Origin: an uncultured Clostridia bacterium
GTDB taxonomy: Bacteria > Bacillota > Clostridia > Oscillospirales > Ruminococcaceae
DNA length: 8,775 nt
Assembly (NCBI GenBank): GCA_947427325.1
Contig: CANEHP010000094.1
Span: forward strand, 1-8,775
Direction: 5' to 3'
Below are positions 1 to 4,631 of the stretch, piece after piece. The notes beneath the pieces were generated by a model. It ran no database searches. It was not told the DNA's origin and saw only the letters and a program-made list of their open reading frames with translations. The position numbers were made by a program, and so were the translations under genes. How positions within the stretch are numbered: position 1 is the first letter of the stretch; each line of letters begins with the position of its first letter.

Positions 1-53
1 CGGCAAAATTTGCCGAAAAGATGCGTGCCAATTTCTATGAGAACAAGTTCTAA
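1..53 (+). CDS. C-terminal end of an unidentified protein (partial)
   Basis: The third + frame is open from the window edge and ends with TAA at 51-53, giving a tail that reads AKFAEKMRANFYENKF. The codon choices (GAA AAG, AAC AAG, TTC) fit the neighbouring genes. The sequence is charged and helical and looks like the end of a soluble enzyme, but 16 residues are too few to name it. Its stop codon overlaps the stop of the convergent trmL gene by two bases. There is no room for a terminator between the two genes, so any terminator must lie inside one of the coding regions. It could also be a chance open frame. Confidence 0.45.
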   Translation, partial: AKFAEKMRANFYENKF

Positions 54-559
54 GCGTTATTTTCGGATTTCCACACATATTCGGTAAGCTGTCCCTTGTT
101 CTGAAGCTTCGGAAATCCCCATTGTCTTAAAACCTCATACGCACCTATGGCTGCGCTGTTTGACAGATTAAGGCTTCTCATCTCGTCTATCATGGGTATT
201 CTTACGCACAGATCCTTATTGCGGTACAGCAAATCCTCAGGCAGACCCTTATCCTCTCTGCCAAAGACTAAATAGCATTTATCGGGATATGTAACGTCGC
301 AATATGTATTAACCGCCTTTGTGGAGTAATAAAAATACTTTCCGCAGGTTTTTTCAAAAAAGTCATCAAAACCGTCATAATAGCTTATATCCAGATAATG
401 CCAATAATCAAGACCCGCATGCTTAAGCTTTTTATCGTCAACCGAAAACCCCATGGGCTTGATTAAATGCAGCCTTGCTCCCGTAACGGCGCAGGTGCGG
501 GCAATGTTTCCCGTATTCTGCGGGATTTGAGGTTCGGCTAAAACTATGTTCAGTTCCAT
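50..559 (-). CDS. trmL: tRNA (cytidine(34)-2'-O)-methyltransferase, SPOUT family
   Basis: The product is 169 aa, close to the usual 150-170 aa of TrmL/YibK. In this family the enzyme uses S-adenosylmethionine to 2'-O-methylate the wobble nucleotide of tRNA-Leu isoacceptors in the cytoplasm. All three SPOUT motifs are visible: motif 1 PQNTGNIART (residues 13-22), motif 2 LVFGREDKGLP (97-107) and motif 3 IPM..MRSLNLSNSAAI (121-138), which together form the knotted AdoMet site. The frame is open up to 676, but I chose the ATG at 559. It is preceded by an AGAAGAGAG ribosome site, and the family begins with a short strand (ELNIVLAEPQIPQNTGN) exactly there. The upstream 39 codons run into the repeat element and do not resemble TrmL. 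The likely promoter is at 864-892, leaving a leader of about 300 nt that contains the candidate MITE. Confidence 0.93.
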   Translation of the reverse strand: MELNIVLAEPQIPQNTGNIARTCAVTGARLHLIKPMGFSVDDKKLKHAGLDYWHYLDISYYDGFDDFFEKTCGKYFYYSTKAVNTYCDVTYPDKCYLVFGREDKGLPEDLLYRNKDLCVRIPMIDEMRSLNLSNSAAIGAYEVLRQWGFPKLQNKGQLTEYVWKSENNA

Positions 560-661
560 TACATATGCTCTCTTCTTCGTAAAAATCATATAAAAACTCA
601 GGGCGGCAGTTCGGGGGTCAGCAAAGGGTGTATCCGCCGCCGGATGCAGGGATTCAATAAA

Positions 662-833
662 GGCAATACCGCACAATTACCGGCTAACGCCTTTGCCGTA
701 CGATTGCTTGCACATTTTCCGCCACATTGCACAAATTTTCCTTGAAAGGCGACAGCCTTCCTGTGTCAAATCTATGCAATCTGACGAAAAATCTGACTGC
801 GCACTCGAACGACAATAATTGTGCGGTGTTGCC
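662..833. mobile_element. Candidate MITE (172 bp) with 18-bp terminal inverted repeats
   Basis: The left end GGCAATACCGCACAATTA (662-679) is the inverse complement of the right end TAATTGTGCGGTGTTGCC (816-833) at 17 of 18 positions. The element is flanked by the 4-bp direct repeat TAAA (658-661 and 834-837), as expected of a target-site duplication. It has no coding capacity. Inside are minor repeats, including an AAGGC/GCCTT hairpin near 747-760. Size, termini and duplication fit a non-autonomous element mobilised by a transposase elsewhere, but no second copy is in the window, so the call rests on structure alone. It lies in the predicted leader of trmL, about 20 bp after the transcription start. 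A large structured RNA hairpin is an alternative reading. Confidence 0.55.
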
Positions 834-863
834 TAAAGTCAAAGCTGATATATTTCAGGTTAT

Positions 864-892
864 ATTGTACCATTTTTAACTTGGATTGTCAA
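864..892 (-). promoter_or_regulatory. Sigma-A promoter reading left towards trmL
   Basis: On the - strand there is a perfect -35 TTGACA (887-892), a 17-base spacer and -10 TACAAT (864-869). Transcription would start near 857. The only - strand gene downstream is trmL, about 300 nt away across the candidate MITE. Confidence 0.75.
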
Positions 893-914
893 TTTCTGTC
901 AGGCACTGTATAAA
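886..914 (+). promoter_or_regulatory. Possible sigma-A promoter (P1) towards the MATE gene
   Basis: The + strand shows TTGTCA (886-891), a 17-base spacer and TATAAA (909-914), with a predicted start near 921. Its -35 box occupies the same bases as the -35 of the leftward promoter, so two polymerases could not bind together. It is weaker than the second + promoter at 1012-1040 and may be fortuitous in AT-rich DNA. Confidence 0.4.
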
Positions 915-925
915 TAAATTTGCTA

Positions 926-999
926 TGCCGTTTTACGGCAGGTTTTTGCCAATGCTTTCAATAATCACAAAAAAACCGAAAAAATTTTATGTTTTTTCG
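926..999 (+). other. Two hairpins in the MATE upstream region
   Basis: At 926-940 TGCCGT pairs with ACGGCA around a TTT loop and is followed by GGTTTTT, so it looks like a weak terminator. The sequence GGCA...TGCC (937-950) can form a competing hairpin using the same bases. At 977-999 CGAAAAAA pairs with TTTTTTCG around a 7-nt loop. A transcript from P1 would contain both. No known riboswitch pattern was recognised. Confidence 0.35.
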
Positions 1000-1011
1000 T
1001 CAGATTCTCTT

Positions 1012-1040
1012 TTGACAAAGAAAGGAAAAAATGATAAAAT
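1012..1040 (+). promoter_or_regulatory. Strong sigma-A promoter (P2) upstream of the MATE gene
   Basis: A perfect -35 TTGACA (1012-1017), a 17-base A-rich spacer and -10 TAAAAT (1035-1040) predict a start near 1047. This is the closest and best promoter for the MATE gene at 1163. A complete terminator hairpin begins only about 11 nt after the predicted start. Confidence 0.78.
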
Positions 1041-1057
1041 AAACAAGTCGAACAGCT

Positions 1058-1097
1058 AAAGCAGCGTAGAATCACGACGATTCTGCGCCGCTTTTTT
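1058..1097 (+). terminator. Intrinsic terminator in the MATE leader (attenuator or end of a short RNA)
   Basis: AAAGCAGCGTAGAATC (1058-1073) pairs with GATTCTGCGCCGCTTT (1079-1094) around the loop ACGAC, with one G-U pair and one A-C mismatch. The run TTTTTT (1092-1097) follows. No + strand gene lies upstream for it to terminate. It sits between promoter P2 and the MATE start, so it should stop most P2 transcripts after about 50 nt unless relieved. Confidence 0.8.
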
Positions 1098-1162
1098 GTT
1101 TGTCGCAGTTTTCAGGCAGCTTTTCTCAGATAAAGACTCCAAATTTTTTTCGGAGGACAGCT

Positions 1163-1597
1163 ATGAATAAAAAACAAAACAATTCACAAACAAGCATTCA
1201 AGCAAAAACTCAAACAAGCACTCAAACAAATTGCGAAAAGAAACGGCAATTTTTGGGGACGGAAAAAATTACAAAGCTTATGGTTAAATTTTCTGTGCCT
1301 TACGTATTATCTCTGTTGGTAAGCGCACTTTACAACGTTGTTGACCAGATATTCGTGGGCAACAGTGAATTAAGCACATTAGGCAATGCGGCTACCGGGG
1401 TCGTGTTCCCCATATTTATTATAGCTCAAGCCTTTGCTTGGTGCTGCGGCGACGGATGCGCCGCATATCTTAACATATGCCAGGGCAAAAAGGACACACA
1501 GAACGTTCATAAGGCAATCGAAACGGGAATTGTAGTCACCCTTGCTTCCGCCCTTGTTTTAACGGCTGTTTTTATCCGCTTAAAGAGCAGATTTTGA
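1163..1597 (+). CDS. MATE family efflux transporter, N-terminal part (frameshifted)
   Basis: These 144 codons encode the start of a MATE (multidrug and toxin extrusion) protein, a membrane exporter driven by Na+ or H+ exchange. After a polar Q/T/S-rich leader of about 30 residues comes the first-helix signature, with KLMVKFSVPYVLSLLVSALYN followed by VVDQIFVGN. The next helices carry GNAATGVVFPIFIIAQAFAW and the conserved GDGCAAYLN...GKKD loop. The ATG at 1163 has a good ribosome site (CGGAGGACAGCT). Reading continues upstream in frame to a TTG at 1100 but lacks support there. The family match stops at ...VLTAVF (residue 137). The frame then gives IRLKSRF and a TGA, while the expected continuation appears in the -1 frame, encoded by the next entry. 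Confidence 0.85.
   Translation: MNKKQNNSQTSIQAKTQTSTQTNCEKKRQFLGTEKITKLMVKFSVPYVLSLLVSALYNVVDQIFVGNSELSTLGNAATGVVFPIFIIAQAFAWCCGDGCAAYLNICQGKKDTQNVHKAIETGIVVTLASALVLTAVFIRLKSRF
1187..1229 (+). repeat. Imperfect 24-bp repeat coding the Q/T/S-rich MATE N-terminus
   Basis: CAAACAAGCATTCAA (1187-1201) recurs as CAAACAAGCACTCAA (1211-1225) with a 24-bp period (8 codons), and CAAACAA motifs continue to 1229. It encodes a low-complexity cytoplasmic tail rich in Gln, Thr and Ser, and probably arose by in-frame slippage. Confidence 0.5.
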
Positions 1598-3213
1598 CCT
1601 TGTTCGGTGCATCCGAAAACAGCATCGGATATGCGATTGAATATTTTAACATTATTCTTGCGTTTTTCCCTTTGTTTATGCTTTCAAATATGATGAACGC
1701 CGTTATCCGTGCGGACGGAAGTCCCTCCGTATCAATGGCTTCAATGTTGGCGGGCGCAATAATAAACATTATACTCGACCCCGTATTTATATTCGGCGCA
1801 AAATGGGGAATGAGCGGTGCGGCTCTTGCAACAGTAATCGGACAGACCGCCTCGTTTATTATCTCCCTTATATATTTCTTTGGTACGAAAACCTTTAAGC
1901 TTACATTAAAAAGCTTTATACCGAATTTTAAATCCTTTTCGGCGGCATTGCAATTAGGCGCTTCTTCCTTTATCACTCAAATGACCATTGTAATTATATC
2001 CCTTATCTACAACGTTATGCTGGCGAAATACGGAGCGCTTTCTCATTACGGCGCAGATATTCCCATTGCAATTATCGGTATTGAAAGCAAGGTCTTTACC
2101 GTAGTAATCAATTTGGTTGTAGGTATAGTTTTAGGCTGTCAGCCTATTATAAGCTACAATATGGGAGCGAAAAACTACCGACGTGTAAAGCATTTGTACC
2201 GAAACATACTGTTTTGCGCCATAGCAATCGGTCTTGCCGCCACACTGATATTCGAGCTTGCACCGAGAGCGGTGGTGGGAATGTTCGGCGCTCCCGCAAA
2301 TATTCCAAACCCCGAAGATTATTGGGTATTCGGAGAAAAAACCTTCCGCATTTTCTTAAGTCTCGTTACCTTTACCTGCATAATCAAAATGACATCTATT
2401 TTCTTTCAGGCGGCAGGAAAGCCCGTTCGTGCGATTATTGCCTCCATGATAAGGGATATCGTGTGCTTTATCCCGCTGATTATTATTCTTCCCGCTGTTT
2501 TCGGAGGAATTGAGGCGATTTTATACGCAGCGCCCGCCGCAGACATTATCTCCATCATTGTGGCAGTCGCCCTTACAATTACATTTATAAGAAGCCTAAA
2601 GCCTTCACGCCCCGATGAGAATGCAAAGGCAGTTCTTAAGCCGTCAAAGAAAGGCGTTATCATTACTGTTGCAAGAGAACACGGTTCTTTCGGAAAGCAA
2701 ATCGGCAGAGTTGTTGCGGAAAGCTTAGGCATTCCCTTTTACTATAAGGAAATGACTGCTCTTGCCGCACAGGAAAGCGGTCTCGACAAAGAATTTATTT
2801 CCGATCTCAACGCCAATTCTCCCGCCTTGATGCACAGCCTTTATTTAAGCACCGATGTGGTTCGGCAGGCTATTATTGCACAGGATAAGGTTATACGAAA
2901 AATTGCGGATCGGGGAAGCTGTGTAATCGTGGGCAGAGCGGCGGATTATGTGCTCAGGGATTATGAAAATGTAGTGAGAGTTTTCATCTACGCTCCGGAA
3001 AAAATTCGCATACGGCGTGTAATGGAGGTTTACGGAGACGCTCCCGAGGAAGCTAAGAAAAATATTCACCGCTCCGATGAGGCAAGAGCCTCCTATTACA
3101 GGAATATTTCGGAAAGCACTTGGGGAGACAGGCATAATTATGAGCTTATATTAAACAGTGCGGCGGGGATTGAGGAAAGTGCGCAGACTATATTGAAATA
3201 TATCGGAAAATAA
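1594..3213 (+). CDS. MATE transporter C-terminal part fused to a cytidylate-kinase-like domain
   Basis: Family-like sequence really begins near 1573 in this frame. The part from the TTG at 1594 encodes 539 residues. Residues 1 to about 340 are the rest of a MATE protein, with many hydrophobic helices, a conserved MMNAVIRADGSP loop near residue 31, GMSGAALATVIGQ near 70 and GCQPIISYNMGA near 180. Residues 355-539 match the cytidylate kinase-like family (Pfam Cytidylate_kin2): VIITVAREHGSFGKQIG as the nucleotide-binding loop, LGIPFYYKEM, GSCVIVGRAADYVLRD (GR at 447-448), basic IRIRRVMEVYG and a C-terminal YYRNISESTWGDRHNYELIL (W510). In bacteria this family is usually a stand-alone or transporter-linked relative of CMP kinase with uncertain substrate. 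Here it would be cytoplasmic and tethered to the exporter. The gene ends at a strong bidirectional terminator. Confidence 0.88.
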   Translation: MTLFGASENSIGYAIEYFNIILAFFPLFMLSNMMNAVIRADGSPSVSMASMLAGAIINIILDPVFIFGAKWGMSGAALATVIGQTASFIISLIYFFGTKTFKLTLKSFIPNFKSFSAALQLGASSFITQMTIVIISLIYNVMLAKYGALSHYGADIPIAIIGIESKVFTVVINLVVGIVLGCQPIISYNMGAKNYRRVKHLYRNILFCAIAIGLAATLIFELAPRAVVGMFGAPANIPNPEDYWVFGEKTFRIFLSLVTFTCIIKMTSIFFQAAGKPVRAIIASMIRDIVCFIPLIIILPAVFGGIEAILYAAPAADIISIIVAVALTITFIRSLKPSRPDENAKAVLKPSKKGVIITVAREHGSFGKQIGRVVAESLGIPFYYKEMTALAAQESGLDKEFISDLNANSPALMHSLYLSTDVVRQAIIAQDKVIRKIADRGSCVIVGRAADYVLRDYENVVRVFIYAPEKIRIRRVMEVYGDAPEEAKKNIHRSDEARASYYRNISESTWGDRHNYELILNSAAGIEESAQTILKYIGK

Positions 3214-3218
3214 AAAAT

Positions 3219-3254
3219 ACCGCACAGGGATCGTTTTGATCCTTGTGCGGTTTT
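3219..3254. terminator. Bidirectional intrinsic terminator
   Basis: CCGCACAGGGATC (3220-3232) pairs with GATCCTTGTGCGG (3238-3250) around GTTTT, 13 bp with one G-U/A-C position. TTTT follows on the + strand and an A-rich tract (3212-3219) gives a U-rich tail on the - strand. It closes the MATE-kinase transcript and can also stop leftward transcripts from the antiporter gene. Confidence 0.88.
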
Positions 3255-3318
3255 CCGTATCCGATATGCATAAACCGAAACCTCTTGCGCTCTAATATAA
3301 TACTAATTTTTAATCATC

Positions 3319-3471
3319 TTATAGCCAGCCTTGCAAAAATCCTTCGCTTATTGCTTCGTCAAACCGCCCTGCCATATCGCATATATCTGCGGAGGCTGTC
3401 CTCGCATAGATCGCAGCCTTTTCACAATTTTTTCTGCAATCCGACTCTGCAATCCGATTAAGAAACAGCAT
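3319..3471 (-). other. Doubtful 50-codon reading frame after the antiporter
   Basis: An ATG at 3471, 8 nt after the antiporter stop, opens a 50-residue frame (MLFLNRIAESDCRKNC...GFLQGWL) ending in TAA at 3319. It is alanine-rich and could form an amphipathic helix, and codon choice is ordinary. There is no convincing ribosome site (GGCGGTG is 13 nt away). A 13-bp tandem duplication inside it would have shifted its frame. It is either a small protein read by coupling from the antiporter, or part of an intergenic repeat. I recognise no family. Confidence 0.2.
3433..3458. repeat. 13-bp tandem duplication
   Basis: TCTGCAATCCGAC (3433-3445) is followed directly by TCTGCAATCCGAT (3446-3458), with 12 of 13 bases equal. 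The period is not a multiple of three, which argues against conserved coding here. Confidence 0.7.
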
Positions 3472-3479
3472 AAAATAAT

Positions 3480-4499
3480 CTACACCGCCAAATAGGGCTG
3501 TAAAAACAAATAAGCAAAATACACCGCATAAACCGCAAGCATTGTCACACCGCCCGCTTTTCCGAAACTTTTGTTTCTAATGCACAAAAGCCAAAGAAGA
3601 AGAGCCGCTCCGATAGCCGCAACAGCGTCGATTATAAACGAATCCGTAAATACAATAGGCGATGGGGAAACCAGGGCGGAAATGCCCAGTACAAAAAGTA
3701 TATTGAATATATTGCTGCCGATTATGTTTCCTATTGCAATATCGGCTTTCCTTTTTCTTGCCGCCTGTATGCAGGTCACAAGCTCGGGAAGAGACGTTCC
3801 GAAGGCTACTACGGTAAGTCCGATTATACGGTCGTCCAAACCTGCCGCTTCTGCGATTCTTGTTGCGCCGCTGACGGTAAAATCACTTCCCAAAACCACC
3901 ATTGCAATACCGATTATTATAAAAAAAATCATCTTGGGAATGGAAGCGTTTTCGTCTATTTCGGGTACGTCGTCCGTAAGCGAAGGGTCGCCGCTTTTGG
4001 CAAGCCTGAATAAATAAATCATAAATACAACAAACAGCACCGCCAAAATAACGCCGTCTATGCGGTTAACACTGCCGCCTATATAGCCTATAAGAAGCAA
4101 AACGGCGGTTATAAAAGCCACAAAGGGAATTTCGTATATAAATGTGGTTTTCTTAACGGGAAGCCGGCATATAAGTGCGGAAATGCCCAAAATTAACAGT
4201 ATATTCAAAATATTGCTGCCTAAAACATTTCCCACCGCTATTCCCGCATTGTTCTGAAAAGCGGAGGTTATGCTGATTGCCGCTTCGGGGGCGCTTGTGC
4301 CGAAAGCCACTATGGTAAGTCCGATAACGATCAGCGGTACTTTAAGCTTTGCGGCAATCTGAGATGCGCTGTCCACAAAAATATCCGAGCCTTTAATAAG
4401 CCCTGCAAAGCCTATTACAAGGAAAATAACGGATATTATTACATCTGCCTCGGTACTGTTAAACAGCCCGCTGAAAAAATTTAAAATATAATCTGACAT
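3480..4499 (-). CDS. CaCA family sodium (or cation)/Ca2+ antiporter
   Basis: The product is 339 aa, the usual length for YrbG-type bacterial antiporters, which move Ca2+ out of the cell in exchange for Na+ or another cation. The two inverted alpha repeats that form the ion site are complete. Alpha-1 has VAFGTSAPE (64-72) with GNVLGSN (90-96), and alpha-2 has VAFGTSLPE (231-239) with GNIIGSN (257-263), so both glutamates are present. About ten hydrophobic helices are visible. A polar acidic loop (residues 171-184) separates the halves. I chose the ATG at 4499 because AGAAGG lies 6 nt before it. The open frame begins 15 codons earlier but only reads a duplicated copy of the ribosome-site DNA. 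No clear promoter was seen in the 4546-4585 gap. The upstream glycosyltransferase has its own terminator, so this gene probably has a weak separate promoter. Confidence 0.92.
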   Translation of the reverse strand: MSDYILNFFSGLFNSTEADVIISVIFLVIGFAGLIKGSDIFVDSASQIAAKLKVPLIVIGLTIVAFGTSAPEAAISITSAFQNNAGIAVGNVLGSNILNILLILGISALICRLPVKKTTFIYEIPFVAFITAVLLLIGYIGGSVNRIDGVILAVLFVVFMIYLFRLAKSGDPSLTDDVPEIDENASIPKMIFFIIIGIAMVVLGSDFTVSGATRIAEAAGLDDRIIGLTVVAFGTSLPELVTCIQAARKRKADIAIGNIIGSNIFNILFVLGISALVSPSPIVFTDSFIIDAVAAIGAALLLWLLCIRNKSFGKAGGVTMLAVYAVYFAYLFLQPYLAV

Positions 4500-4545
4500 T
4501 TTTAACCTTCTTGGTGGTAAAATTTTTAACCTTCTTGGAAGCAAA
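4498..4545 (-). repeat. 24-bp tandem duplication containing the antiporter ribosome site
   Basis: ATTTTTAACCTTCTTGG plus 7 bases (4498-4521) is repeated at 4522-4545, and the first 17 bases are identical. On the - strand each copy carries CCAAGAAGGTTAAAAAT. Only the inner copy is followed by G to make the ATG start; the outer one reads ATT. The region thus has two tandem Shine-Dalgarno sequences 24 nt apart. Confidence 0.8.
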
Positions 4546-4585
4546 ATTTTACCGCTTGTTTTTGGAATACTTTGATTTACACGCC

Positions 4586-4618
4586 AAAAAGCTTGCGGCG
4601 GTATGGCGGCAAGCTTTT
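4586..4618 (-). terminator. Intrinsic terminator of the glycosyltransferase gene
   Basis: AAAAGCTTGC (4587-4596) and GCAAGCTTTT (4609-4618) pair perfectly around a 12-nt GC-rich loop. On the - strand TTTTT (4590-4586) follows. It starts 13 bp after the glycosyltransferase stop. Confidence 0.75.
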
Positions 4619-4631
4619 AAAAAGAGTGCTA

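Larger units (their letters stand above)
1163..3213 (+). pseudogene. Whole MATE-cytidylate kinase-like gene, split by a frameshift at 1569-1597
   Basis: Joined, the two reading frames make one continuous fusion protein of about 680 residues. The break is at the T5 run 1569-1573. Adding one T, or slipping back one base there, changes ...VF-IRLKSRF-stop into ...VF-YPLKEQILTLFGASENS. This fits the MATE family pattern in which LFGA follows a helix of this length, with no residue gained or lost. Coding character is intact on both sides with no other lesion, which argues for a very recent mutation, a sequencing error in the homopolymer, or slippage that yields some full-length protein. The first frame's TGA overlaps a TTG of the second (TTGA, 1594-1597), so coupled re-initiation is a further possibility. 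Confidence 0.6.

Noticed and set aside
1..15. Palindrome CGGCAAAATTTGCCG
   Set aside because: It lies inside a plausible reading frame, is short, and has no U tail or promoter context.
560..676. 39-codon N-terminal extension of trmL
   Set aside because: It enters the inverted repeat of the candidate MITE, lacks a ribosome site at 676, and the TrmL fold starts at the ATG at 559.
1572..1976. 134-codon - strand frame opposite the MATE gene
   Set aside because: It lies wholly opposite a strongly supported coding region and shows no domain pattern.
3219..3250. Terminator sharing AATACCGCACA with the MITE end
   Set aside because: The common 11 bases are followed by unrelated sequence and the hairpin is a normal terminator; treated as coincidence.
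3571..4017. 148-codon + strand frame inside the antiporter gene
   Set aside because: It is antisense to the alpha-2 half of the antiporter; its Ala/Ile/Ser-rich sequence reflects the complement of membrane-helix codons.
4546..4585. TAAAAT as -10 of an antiporter promoter
   Set aside because: No acceptable -35 hexamer lies 16-18 bp upstream, so it was not listed.
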